From positions 110,886 to 174,885 of the forward strand of contig JAPJBO010000469.1 in NCBI GenBank assembly GCA_030068145.1: a stretch of 64,000 nucleotides of DNA, read 5' to 3'. Origin of the DNA: Diplonema papillatum. Its lineage: Eukaryota; Euglenozoa; Diplonemea; Diplonemida; Diplonemidae. Numbering within the stretch: position 1 is the stretch's first letter; each line of letters starts with the position of its first letter. The translations under genes and the position numbers were made by a program. Positions 52,543-63,780 of the stretch are shown here, piece by piece. The notes beneath the pieces were generated by a model. That model did not search any database. It saw only the letters and a program-made list of their open reading frames with translations, and was not told where the DNA came from.

Positions 52543-53870
52543 GGACGTACGGCACGGTGTATATCGACCTTTTTGTGCTAATGAGGTCAAGCTTCGTGCG
52601 TGGTGTGTGTGTGGCAGTCGGGCGGGATCAGGGGGAAAATCTCAAATCAGGGGTTCGGGTAAACTACTCCTGGAAATGCCACCTGCGTTCGGCTAATCGC
52701 GATTACGCAGAGGAAAGGGGCAGTCCTCCTTCGCGATTGTGCCCGGGAATCCGCCACAGCACGCCTTTCGAAGGTCCCGTCTTCGACTTCCTCGTCGGGC
52801 ACGATCCACTTCGACAAGGCGCTGGCATCGCGCGCCATTCCTACTTCTTTTTAGACGGTTGAGAATCCGGGATTTGAAAGTCCCGGGGTGACCTTTGCCG
52901 AATGGGTTCTTTTCGTGTGTTTCCGACGATCCCGTGGGGACGTACGGGTGCATTCGACCTTTGCGTTTGCGGGGTCCAGCTTCGTGTGTGGTGTGTGTGT
53001 GGCAGTCGGGCGGGATCAGGGGGAAATCTCAATTCAGGGGTTCGGGTAAACTACTCCTGGAAAAGCCACCTGCGTTCGGCTAATCGCGATTACGCAGAGG
53101 AAAGGGGCAGTCCTCCTTCGCGATTGTGCCCGGGAATCCGCCACATCACGCCTTTCGAAGGTCCCGTCGTCGACTTCCTCGTCGGGCACGATCCACTTCT
53201 TTTTAGACGGTTGAGAATCCGGGATTTTAAAGTCCCGGGGTGACCTTTGCCGAATGGGTTCTTTTCGTGTGTTTCCGACGATCCCGTGGGGACGTACGGA
53301 TTGGTGTATTCGACCTTTGCGTTTGCGGGGTCCAGCTTCGTGTGTGGTGTGTATGTGGCAGTCGGGCGGGATCAGGGGGAAAATCTCAATTCAGGGGTTC
53401 GGGTAAACTACTCCTGGAAAAGCCACCTGCGTTCGGCTAATCGCGATTACGCAGAGGAAAGGGGCAGTCCTCCTTCGCGATTGTGCCCGGGAATCCGCCA
53501 CATCACGCCTTTCGAAGGTCCCGTCGTCGACTTCCTCGTCGGGCACGATCCACTTCGACAAGGCGCTGGCATCGCGCGCCATTCCTACTTCTTTTTAGAC
53601 GGTTGAGAATCCGGGATTTTAAAGTCCCCGGGTGACCTTTGCCGAATGGGTCCTTTTCGTGTGTTTCCGACGATCCGGTGGGGACGTACGGAATGGTGCA
53701 TTCGACCTTTGCGTTAGCGGGGTCCAGCTTCGTGTGGAGTGGGACGGGATCCGGGGTAAAATCTCAATTTAGTGATTAGTGTTTGGGGTCAACTACCTCA
53801 CCTGAGACCGACCAATCGCGACTACGCAGAGGAAAGCGGCATCCGCCGTCCTCAAGGGCCCCTGCAGCTT
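52543..53870 (-). pseudogene. exon 1 start copies with 5' flank and R3, about 370-bp period
   Basis: Three successive units (about 52560-52915, 52916-53270, 53271-53670 and a partial one to 53870). Each consists of the exon 1 5' flank, codons about 1-27 (a version reading DEEVDDGTFE), and an R3 copy (GAGAATCCGGGATTTTAAAG). All exon pieces lack the donor side of exon 1. Confidence 0.85.
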
Positions 53871-54240
53871 CATGCCGATTCCCTCCAACATGACTGCACG
53901 CAACAACACAGCGGCCTCAAAAGAGAAGAAAACGTCTGGATATATTTTCGTTCTTTTCACGTCTTTTACGAATCTGAAATTGTTGCGGGTAACTGGTTGA
54001 TTTTCTTTCTTGTTTTAGAGAAGTGTTGAAAAAGCTCACGCTCTTTGTGTGTGTGTGTGTGCTACTGTCAATCCGGAGGGACGAACGGTTGTCTTTTTGA
54101 GAATTTCTCTTCTTCTTCTGTTCGGAAAACCTTTTTTCGCTTTTATATTCATCCGTTGGCGGTCCTGATTGTACCCGGATGGAGAAAACGTGCGACGCTG
54201 CGCATCAAAATGATCTAGCCAGAGACTCCCGCTGCTCTCC
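53871..54240. other. unassigned spacer
   Basis: Contains a short GT microsatellite (54041-54060) and T-rich stretches. No gene. Confidence 0.4.
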
Positions 54241-54241
54241 C

Positions 54242-54264
54242 TCCATCAGTAGGGTAAAACCAAT

Positions 54265-54297
<33 letters not shown>

Positions 54298-54339
54298 GGG
54301 TGAACAATCCAACCCTTAGACAATTCTGCTTGTCTAGGT

Positions 54340-54371
<32 letters not shown>

Positions 54372-54440
54372 AACGTCGCTATGAACGCTTGGCTGCCACA
54401 AGCCAGTTTTCCCTGTGGTATTTTTTCTGTCCTAGCAGCG
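54242..54440 (-). rRNA. 28S (LSU) rRNA fragment, probably a pseudogene
   Basis: The plus strand is the reverse complement of the conserved LSU region near the peptidyl-transferase centre: TAGGGTAAAACCAATCTGTC, CACGACGGTCTAAACCCAGC, GAAGAGCCGACATCGAAGGA, GTCGCTATGAACGCTTGGCT. It is of eukaryotic cytosolic type. About ten bases present in other eukaryotes (ACTAATAGGG on the sense strand) are missing before AACGTGAGC. The near-universal GGGATAACTGG reads GGGAAAACTGG. Yet one hairpin (TAGACAA-loop-TTGTCTA) is perfectly paired with unusual bases. Both ends break off abruptly. Confidence 0.85.
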
Positions 54441-54892
54441 CTCACGCGGGAAGGCCGCTTGATTTGCACTGCGACCGCTATAAGAATGGGACTCCGAATC
54501 TTCGCAACCAGCAAGGGGGCGGCGCCAATCATGCGTCTTCGCGCGCTGCATTGAAACGGCAGGCCAGCCCGAGACGCTCGAAGAGCTGTCGGTACGCATT
54601 CAGAAAGGGTTCGGTGTAGAACTGTCCTAAAGCTGAACCCAAATTTTGACCCAAAAGTTTCAACCCAAATTTTTTTTTCGACTCAAGAATTTCCTTCCAA
54701 AAATCTCAGGTTTTTGCACCCACCCCAAAATCTCAGGCTCTTCACGCACGCGAAAATCTCGGATTTTTAGCATTTTTCCAAATCCAAGATTTGCGCGGTG
54801 TCTGCACTTTGCCGACGCGGGAGCTCCTGCTAATCCGGGCCAACATGCCACCGACCCCCTCAGGACCGCCAAGTTCTCATCTTCTATATTCT

Positions 54893-55090
54893 TTTTTAGA
54901 GTTAAAGTTCGCTTGAAATACCGGGGTTTTAGGGTCTCCGTGTGACCGTTCATGAATGGGTTCTCTTAGAGCAAGAAAGGGCTTTATGGTTACGGATTGT
55001 ATATTTAGTGCATGCTTTCGTTATGGGTTATGGCTAGCCATATCCGGGACTGTTTGTGACCGACACCAAGTACATTCCTTCGTGGAGTGT
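54893..55090 (+). repeat. near full-length R3 repeat
   Basis: TTTTTTAGAGTTAAAGTTCG to TTTGTGACCGACACCAAGTA, about 190 bp, comparable to 23045-23260. Confidence 0.8.
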
Positions 55091-55490
55091 AATCTTGGGC
55101 CCCCCACGTTCTACAAGTTGAGCAGGGGTTGCCTTGTAGCCCGTACCGGTCTGTTGTCCGCGTTTTTATGTATTTCTCGTAGAGTAGTGCTTGGGTTTCG
55201 CGACACTTGCGGTGCTTCACGTGGTGCGGGTTGCTTCCGCCCTAATATAAGGTTTTTTTTGAGAAAGAGCTGCACAGAACAGAATCAGACGAGCGGGGGG
55301 TCGAAAGAAGAAGAAAAGGTGTGTGAGCGGTAGATAAAACATTCGTGTGGGCAAAGACTGAGATTGCCGCCGTGATGTTGTCACGGCCTCAAGTTTCGTC
55401 TGGTAGTTTCTTTTTGTTGTCCAGCAAGATCCCGGGTTCATTTCTTTTTTTTTTTGGACCCCTGATTAGCGACGGTCCTGCAAAAAGCAG
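55091..55490. other. unassigned spacer
   Basis: No recognised gene or repeat partner. Confidence 0.4.
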
Positions 55491-55496
55491 GTGCTT

Positions 55497-55735
55497 AAAG
55501 AAAAATACTCGAGGGGGTTGCCTTGTGCTTATGTCGAAAGAGGCTAGAGGGGAAGAAATGCGTAGTTTTGTTGAAACAATAACAACTACTTTTCGTTGAA
55601 CGCGTACGCGCCGCCACTAAACAATGAGACTTACCTGTGTTTCGTGTGGGCTGCTGCAGATTAACCTCCTTGAGATTTCGCAACTGGCTGGCAGCCTCCT
55701 CAGGTATTTCCGACAAAGCGGGGGTGCTTATACAA
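55497..55735 (-). repeat. MITE-like repeat R1 copy
   Basis: AAATACTCGAGGGGGTTGCC to CCTCAGGTATTTCCGACAAA. GCAGGTGCTTAAAG precedes the left end and GGGGTGCTTATAC follows the right end. A GA-rich junction with GTTAGAGTGCAGGGACCATC (shared with 38.5 kb) follows. Confidence 0.8.
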
Positions 55736-56236
55736 AAGAACAGAGAGCGAGAGAGAGAGACGAGTTAGAGTGCAGGGACCATCTCTCCGGGGAGTTTCCG
55801 GTCTCCTCACTTCTCTTCGCACTGCTACGGCGGGCGTAAGTCGCTCCGGAGGCGCGCTGCAGGTTGCAGCTCTGCGACAGTGAGCGGCGACACCGGAGTT
55901 GGTGCTGCAGCGGGCGCTCTGGCCGGCGGGTGAGCTCGTCTCGCGGGGGGTCGCCGCCTTGTAACGCTGCGGGCCCAAGAACATTTCAGGAGTTCGAGTC
56001 TTGTTGGCGATCAGCCTACTGATGTTGGTAAGGTACACGATTCTTGTTGTTCGCGTGTGCACGAGTCCATACCTCTCTGGGAGGGTTCCCTGCGTTGGCA
56101 CTTCTTGGTTGATTTCCGTCACTCCGTTTCCATGTGCCACCACCGTTGCTCCGGAAATGTTCTTTCAGCACAACCACGGTTTGAGGCAGGCCGGCTTCCC
56201 GGCTCCCAAATCCGGGCTTGGGATATAACCGGATAT

Positions 56237-56455
56237 GGAAATACTCGAGGGACTGCCTTGTGCTCATTTCGAAGGAGGCAAGAGGGGGAGAAAACAATGC
56301 AACTACAAAGTGGGTCTTTTTTGTTGAACGCTTACGCCCGCCACTAAACCCAGATTTACCTGTGTTTCGTGTGGGCTACAGCACATTTACCTCCTTTGAT
56401 CTTATCACAACTGGCAGTCTCCTCAAGCATTTCCTGCAAAGCAGGTGCTTATACA
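56237..56455 (-). repeat. MITE-like repeat R1, most complete copy
   Basis: Begins GGAAATACTCGAGGGACTGC and ends so that its reverse complement reads GGAAATGCTTGAGGAGACTG, i.e. imperfect inverted termini of about 20 bp. About 195 bp between termini, plus the GCAGGTGCTTAT tail. Confidence 0.85.
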
Positions 56456-56649
56456 AAAAACTCGACGTTGCTGCTTCGACTCCGAATGGAAGGGAAGTAA
56501 TTTAGAGGTACCTACCCCCCCCCCCCCGTGTTTAAGATCGCGTTTTCCCGTGTTTAAGATCGCCCCCCAAAAAACCCGATCTTATACACGGGGGGGGACG
56601 ATCTTAAACACGGGGGGGGACAAAAACACCCCAATTTTTTTTTCCGCTG

Positions 56650-56850
56650 CGCGGGGCCTTGAACCCCCCCACCCCTCCATACAAACCAGACTACACCGCT
56701 GTCCTGTCTTCAGACACTCAGGTTCCGTGGTGATGATGGTCCGCCTTATGTGTCCGTGGCTTAGAGGACCGAAACACGGCGCAGACGGGACCAGTGCGGT
56801 GTTGAGCACATACCCATTCCAAGCACGTTCTTGCAATCCCCCCACCCCCC
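56650..56850 (-). repeat. dispersed repeat R2, copy 5
   Basis: Reverse-oriented copy (AACCAGACTACACCGCTGTC to CATTCCAAGCACGTTCTTGC), preceded by GTGTTTAAGATCGCC repeats and C/G-runs (56513-56625). Confidence 0.8.
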
Positions 56851-57880
<1,030 letters not shown>

Positions 57881-58227
57881 ACAAAACAAAAAGAGATTCC
57901 GTGCCGGGGGCTGGCTAGTCTCGGACCGGGTTCCCTGGGGGGGACAGGGGCGGGTTTGTCACGCCTTAGCCCGGTCCCACCCTCCTGTCATTTTTTCCGT
58001 GTTCTCGTTGTCATCGCTATCGCGCTGACTTTCCGAGAGAGAGAGAGAGAGAGTGTTTGAATAGAGTATCTATTTGGTATCGGAAAGTAGGTGCGAGATC
58101 AGGCAAACCTTGTGCGCTAGCTTCGTTTAACCGTGAATCTAATAATCAGGGCTTACCCCACATTCTCGCTTTCATTTTATTTCCATTCTCTTTTTATTCC
58201 ATACACAACTCACACCCCCTCTTCCCA

Positions 58228-59001
58228 ATGCCTGATTGCGAACACTGTGGAGGAACCTTCGATGCGAAAGGTCTTACCGGGCATCAAAAAGCATGCAAGA
58301 AAAGGCAACGAGATGAGGAAGAGGAGGAAAGAGAGGAGAAAGAAGAAGAAGAAGAACACACCGAGGGGGTAGAGCCCGGCCTGGCGGCCGTGTTAAAGGA
58401 GCTCCGGCGGCTCAACTCGAGAGTCGCCGGGCTCGAGGCAGGCCAGGCGAGGAGGCCGGCGAGGGCGACCGTCGTGTCGCCCCCATCGGAGGGGAGCGAC
58501 GACGACGGGGCCGAAGGCCTCGACGAGCTCGACGAGCTCGTGCTCCAGCCAAAGAAGTGGCTGGACTTCGGTCAGACGGGCCCGGTGGCCCGTGAACTTC
58601 TCGTGGCTCGACTGAAGGTCGAGCACGAAGAGCTGCTGAGAGGCAGCATGGGACACGAGGCGAAGAGCCTCCTTGCCCTGTTGGGCAAGTTGCTGAAGGG
58701 CGACCTCGAGGCCGCCGTATTCGAAGTGGGCACCCGCCTCCGTGAGCTGGACGGGAGAGCGCGGCGAGGACCCCGATGGGGGAGCGAGTTCGCCCGCACC
58801 ATGCGGGGCCGCAAGCAGGACCCCGACTGGGAGAAAGCGGAGAAGGCGGCCAACAGCCACGCCCGAGGGTGGGGCGGAGGCTGGAACGCCCACGAACCGC
58901 GCGGCCAACGGAGCGCCCCCAGTCGGGGCTCTTCCGGGGCTTCGGCCCGCTCCCGCTCCCCGTCGGGAAAGGGGGGCAAGGGCGGCCGGGGCCGCAAATG
59001 A
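58228..59001 (+). CDS. gag-like zinc-finger protein of YR retroelement 2
   Basis: 257 residues from ATG at 58228. The N-terminus CEHCGGTFDAKGLTGHQKAC is a single C-x2-C-x12-H-x4-C finger, followed by a Glu/Lys-rich region (EEEEEREEKEEEEE), helices, and a basic Ser/Gly/Arg tail (RSRSPSGKGGKGGRGRK). Stop TGA at 58999; the frame stays open across the stop into the YR. It differs from element 1 gag in having the finger but shares the Gly/Lys-rich tail. Confidence 0.75.
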   Translation: MPDCEHCGGTFDAKGLTGHQKACKKRQRDEEEEEREEKEEEEEHTEGVEPGLAAVLKELRRLNSRVAGLEAGQARRPARATVVSPPSEGSDDDGAEGLDELDELVLQPKKWLDFGQTGPVARELLVARLKVEHEELLRGSMGHEAKSLLALLGKLLKGDLEAAVFEVGTRLRELDGRARRGPRWGSEFARTMRGRKQDPDWEKAEKAANSHARGWGGGWNAHEPRGQRSAPSRGSSGASARSRSPSGKGGKGGRGRK

Positions 59002-59055
59002 AGTTGGGCGTGGAACAGTCGGCTGGGATTTGGTCCCCCCAGGCCGAAGACCTTG

Positions 59056-60054
59056 ATGGACCCGGCGAGAGCGAGGCGGCTCCTCGACACTCGTCTGTGG
59101 GAGAGCGGCACCGCGAGCGATCAGGCGAAGGCCTTGGTCAAGACCGCACGACAGACGGGGGTGAACTCCGACGACCCCCTCCAGATGGCGCAGTACATCG
59201 CGCAGCTCGGGCGCGGTCGCCATCACTCCACCGCCACCCGGACGGTGCTAACGAGCTTCCAGCTGTTTCTGGACTCGGTGCCGTCACCGCCGAAGAGCCT
59301 GGCAGACCAGATCGCTGCCTGGGGGGCTTGGCTCATCACCGTGCGTCAGGTTTCCGGCTCGACGGTCGGCAGGTACGTCGGTCTGCTGCAAGCCCACCTC
59401 GAGTCGAAAGGGGTGCCCGTGCAGCAACGTCGCCTTCCGTGGTTGCAACGGCTGTTGACGGGCGCCCGAAGAATGGCCGTGGCGCTGCCGGTGAAGCGAG
59501 GGGTGGCGGCGTCGAAGGAGGCCGTCATGCGTGCGGTGGCCGCAGAGGCGGAGAAGGACCTCCCGACGGCCGCCGCCCAGGCTTTGATGTGGACGCTGGC
59601 GTCTCGCTCGGAAACCGTTCTGAGCCTGCGGAAGAGGGACCTCACGGTGTCCCGCCGCGGCCCGTCCCCCACCATCCTCGTCGACATTTGGAGGGAGAAG
59701 TCGCGCCAGGCAGACAAGGGGCGGTACGGACTCGTCGCCGCTCCTCTGTCCCTCATCGTCCTGCGGCACCTCGACGGGATCACGGGCCCGAACTCCCTGC
59801 TGTTCCCGGACCTCGAGTACCACCAAGTGCTCTCGGCGGCGAAGCGGACGTTGGGGAGGCCCTACTCGACGAAGAGTTTCCGGAGGGGCGCGGCCACCGC
59901 GTTGCGGGAGACGATGAGCGAGGACGACGCGATGGCAGTCACGGGCCACCGGAAGAAGAGTGTCTTCCGGTACTACGTCGAGGGCCCGGCCGTCGACACC
60001 CTGAAGACCCTGGAGTCGGCACAGCGGGTGCTCCAGGGCGCCTCCCGGGACTAG
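59056..60054 (+). CDS. tyrosine recombinase of YR retroelement 2
   Basis: 332 residues from ATG at 59056 (the frame is open from the gag stop). N-terminal core-binding helices (ATRTVLTSFQLFLDSV). Catalytic region: R in TLASRSETVLSLRKRD; the HxxR box has become SFRRGAATAL (H replaced); GHRKKSVFRYYVEG supplies a second box His and the Tyr nucleophile. Active-site variation is common among YR retroelements, but the lost His is worth noting. Same strand and frame as gag; RT is in the -1 frame. Confidence 0.85.
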   Translation: MDPARARRLLDTRLWESGTASDQAKALVKTARQTGVNSDDPLQMAQYIAQLGRGRHHSTATRTVLTSFQLFLDSVPSPPKSLADQIAAWGAWLITVRQVSGSTVGRYVGLLQAHLESKGVPVQQRRLPWLQRLLTGARRMAVALPVKRGVAASKEAVMRAVAAEAEKDLPTAAAQALMWTLASRSETVLSLRKRDLTVSRRGPSPTILVDIWREKSRQADKGRYGLVAAPLSLIVLRHLDGITGPNSLLFPDLEYHQVLSAAKRTLGRPYSTKSFRRGAATALRETMSEDDAMAVTGHRKKSVFRYYVEGPAVDTLKTLESAQRVLQGASRD

Positions 60055-60104
60055 CCAACCCGCCTCTCTTTGACAGCCGTTTCCCGACGCGACAGAAACA
60101 CCCC

Positions 60105-61238
60105 ATGCCCGACGCCGGCTCTTTGCCTCGGCAGGTCGTGGGCCTGAAATCGCGGAGATCCAGGTTGCTCAGGGGAAGGAGGCTTTTTCTACGGCTTCAC
60201 CCACACTTTTACGACCCTCCCACCACAGTCCCCCTCGGATACCTTCCGCCGGAAACCAGAGGTCTCGTCCCGGCGGTCGGTGCTCCGAGGTCGGCGAAGC
60301 CGCTTGACGTCACGGCGGTACCTCCGATCGACCTCCGTGCGCTCCGGGATCTCGCCAGGCCCGGAGCCCGGTTGCACAGCCTGCTCGACCTCCTCACGGA
60401 CGGACACGCTTTCCGACGGAGGCTACTGGGCACGCCGCTCGTGCCGGGTCGGAAGAGCGACGCGTTTGCGCACCATGCGGTGACGCTGGAGGGCGTCGGC
60501 TTTGTGGAACGCGTTCCCCGCTCGGAGCCGCTGAAGTGCGTACTGCCGGCGTTCGCTGTCGAGAAGGGGGAGCACCACTCCCGTGCCATCGTCGATGGCC
60601 GCCCGCTGAACGAGCTGATGGAGCCTCCGCCGAAGTTCAGCCTCTTGCGTGTCGACGAGGTCATCGCCAAGATGATGTCGAAGTCGCACGCAGTCGTCGT
60701 CGACCTGAAGTCCTACTTCTTCCAGTTCCCAGTGGGACGGTCGACGTCGGCTTTCTTCGGGCTCCGGACCAGGAGGCCCGACGGGGGCGTGGCTCTGTAT
60801 CGGTGGCGCCGGCTTACGATGGGCTGGTCGTTCTCGCCCGTGATCGCACAGGACTCTGCGCTGGTCATCACGGAACCCGCCGGGGACGATAGGATAGTCT
60901 GGTACGACGACTGGGCCCTCGTCGGTGACTGTCCGGACGCGCTTCGCGCTGTGCGCGACCGAGTCCTGCGACGCGCCCGCAAGGTGTGCATGACGGTCAA
61001 CGACGAGAAGTCCGTCCTCGAGCCCAGCTCGACGCCGGTTGTCTTGGGAGGGATCAAGAACTTCGTGAACGAAGTGAGTGAAGTTCTGGACGAACTTATA
61101 CCGAAGGGCGGACTTGGCGTGTGCGGGGGGGTGAACCTGTTGGTCAAGTACGAAAAAACACAAAGACCGCAGGAGCACACAGCAACTCCCCTCCCGAGCA
61201 ACTCCCCTCCCGAAAAACTGTACTGTTCGGGCGGTTAA
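60105..61238 (+). pseudogene. reverse transcriptase of YR retroelement 2, C-terminally truncated
   Basis: RT motifs are intact to 61047: HSRAIVDGRPLNELMEPPPK, HAVVVDLKSYFFQFPVGRS, RRLTMGWSFSPVIAQDSAL, WYDDWALVGD (catalytic Asp pair) and NDEKSVLEPSSTPVV. After that the sequence (GGIKNFVNEVSEVLDEL onward) has no match in element 3 and RNase H is absent. The frame is open upstream through the YR gene. Confidence 0.85.
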
Positions 61239-61418
61239 TATTGCAGACTCATGTTCTTTATGCGGCATGGTATCGGGATTTGAATATTTCGTGGCACAAG
61301 TAGTGCAGTTAAGTGTCTAGCTTGGTTTGCCGTTTATCTTTCTTGTTAGCAAGCACACGAGTGCGAGGTTTGAGGGCAGCAACGCGGCCGGTCCGAAATA
61401 AGCCCGAGGTAAGAAGTT
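61239..61418. other. junction between elements 2 and 3
   Basis: Unique sequence between the broken 3' end of element 2 and the GA tract of element 3, including a direct repeat GCAACTCCCCTCCCGA (about 61180-61212). No gene. Confidence 0.5.
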
Positions 61419-61541
<123 letters not shown>

Positions 61542-61684
61542 TTTGAATAGAGTATCTATTTGGTATCGGAAAGTAGGTGCGAGATCAGGCAAACCTTGTG
61601 CGCTAGCTTCGTTTAACCGTGAATCTAATAATCAGGGCTTACCCCACATTCTCGCTTTCATTTTATTTCCATTCTCCCCAAGTA

Positions 61685-61885
61685 TTAATGCCGATCCGCA
61701 AGGATAGCCGCACGCGCCGGGCCGCGCTGAACCGTCGACGGGTGATGGATCCTGACTGGGCGGCTGCTGAGGAAGCGGCGGACGGGGCCACGCGGGAGTG
61801 GCGCATGTGGAACCCGTGCGAGCCCGGGGAGACGATGCACGCCCCTCCTCTTGCGGGAAAGGAAGGAAGGACCGGTCGCTGCTGA
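61685..61885 (+). pseudogene. gag remnant of YR retroelement 3
   Basis: Short frame aligning with residues about 195-230 of element 2 gag (RKQDPDWEKAEKAA versus RVMDPDWAAAEEAA). The zinc finger and acidic region are missing. Confidence 0.7.
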
Positions 61886-63780
61886 GGACCGGCTTGGAAC
61901 GGTCGCCTGGGGGCTGGTCCCCCCCAGCCGACTCCGAACTTGAAGGACCTGGCGGGAGCATGACGACTGCTCTGCTCTCGTCGCCTGCTGACGATGGCGG
62001 AAAGCAGGAAGACCCGGGAAGCGCACCGACCAATTCTCCCGGGCACCACCCAGCTCGCCCCTCCTTCTGCGACAGTCGTTTCCCAACGCGACAGAAACCC
62101 TTGCCCGACGCCGGCTTTTTGCCTCGGCAGGTCAGGGGGTTGAAGTCGCGAAGGTCGAGACTGCTCAGGGGAAGGCAGCTTTTCCTGCGGCTCCACCCCC
62201 ACTTCTACGACCCCCCGACCGCAGTTCCCCTCGGCTACCTGCCACCGGAGACGAGGGGCCTCACTCCGGGAATCGGTGCCCCGAGATCGACGAGGCCGCT
62301 CGACGTCACGGCTGTGCCGCCGATCGATCTCCGCGGCCTCCGGAGCCTAGCTGGCCCCGGGGCCCGCTTGCACGGCCTGCTCGACCTCCTGACGGACGGA
62401 CACTCCTTCCGTCGGAAGTTGTTGGAAGTGCCTGTCCTGCCGGGTCGGAAGAGCGACGCATTTGCCCGGCATGCGGTGACGCTGGAAGGTGTCGGGTTTG
62501 TGGAGCGGGTTCCTCGGTCGCAGCCGCTGAAGTGCGTCCTGCCGGCATTCGCCGTCGAGAAGGGCGAGCAGCACTCGCGCGCCATCGTCGACGGCCGCCC
62601 GCTGAACGAGCTGATGGAGCCCCCGCCGAAGTTCAGCCTCTTGCGTGTCGACGAGGTCATCAAGAAGATGATGTCGAAGTCACACGCAGTCGTAGTTGAC
62701 CTGAAGTCCTACTTTTTCCAATTCCCAGTAGGACGGTCGACGTCGGCATTCTTCGGGCTTCGAACGAAGAGGCCGGACGGGGGCGTGGCCCTGTATCGGT
62801 GGCGCCGTCTGACGATGGGCTGGTCGTACTCGCCGGTGATTGCGCAGGACTCCGCACTCGTCGTCACGGAGCCTGCGAAGGACGACAGGGTCGTCTGGTA
62901 CGACGACTGGGCCCTCGTCGGTGACTGTCCGGACGCGCTTCGCGCAGTGCGCGACCGAGTCCTGCGACGCGCCCGCCAGGTGCGCATGACGGTCAACGAC
63001 GAGAAGTCCGTCCTCGAGCCCAGCTGGACGCCGGTTGTCTCGGGGGTCGAGTTTGACCTCGCGGCGAAGAGGTACCGACTGAAGCAGGAGTGGGCGAGGA
63101 AGGCGCACCTCCTCTTTTGCTCGGTCGGTTCGATGCAGATGACTTTGCGTGGCGTTTGGAAGGTCGTCGGAACCGCCATTTGGGCATGGACGGTGTGGGG
63201 CACGCCACTCTGCAGAGTGAGCCCGGTGCTTGCGTGGACCCACATCGCCATGGAACCCACTAGCCAGGCCCATCCCTGCATGCTGGCGTCGGACCACGCC
63301 TCCACGAGGGTGTCCCGCTGCTTCGAGTCGAAAACGACCCATCGATTGCCCGACAGGCGCCGCCTCACCCCAGCCAGGAACGGAAGAACGTCGTCGCTCA
63401 CGCGGACCAGCGACTCCCAGCCCAGGGAACCGGTCAGGACTTGGTGCGCCAGGGTCCCCAGCCCATGGAGGGATGCACCGCAGCACATCTTCTTCGCCGA
63501 GCTTACGGCGGCCAAGTTTGCGGTTGCGTATGCGGCTTCGCGGTCTCCGCTGTCGACAATCAGAATATTTGTCGACAACTTGCCCGCCGTCAACTGCCTG
63601 AAGAACTGGAAGTCGAAGACCGAGCTCGGGAACCTCATCCTGTGCCAGGTGCTGGAGGAACACCAGTGTATCCTCGAGACTGTATGGGTCCCGACTGCTG
63701 AACAACTGGCAGACGTCTGGACACGGGATCCATACAGGCGGGGTATCCGGCCGCCCCGGACCCCGTTCTGTGTTGCATGA
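61798..63780 (+). pseudogene. RT / RNase H of YR retroelement 3 with internal inversion
   Basis: Open for 660 codons. RT from about 62060 (DSRFPTRQKPLPDAG) through VVVDLKSYFFQFPVGRS, RRLTMGWSYSPVIAQDSAL and WYDDWALVGD, then GVWKVVGTAIWAWTVWGTPL. At about 63215-63485 the plus-strand frame is nonsense, while the minus strand reads VVFDSKQRDTL and EAWSDASMQGWAWLVG, the first catalytic Asp block of RNase H. After 63485 the plus strand resumes with FFAELTAAKFAVAYA, IFVDNLPAVNCLKNW and WVPTAEQLADVWTRDP. The inverted block leaves the frame open but removes RNase H activity. Confidence 0.85.

Larger units (their letters stand above)
58054..61238 (+). mobile_element. tyrosine-recombinase retrotransposon, element 2 (3' truncated)
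   Basis: Starts with GTTTGAATAGAGTATCTATT at 58054; about 140 bp of this start is repeated at 61541 and its first 28 bp again at 63973. Order gag (58228), YR (59056), RT (60105), as in element 1 but of a clearly different family. The RT homology to element 3 stops near 61047, so RNase H and the 3' end are missing. Confidence 0.8.
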
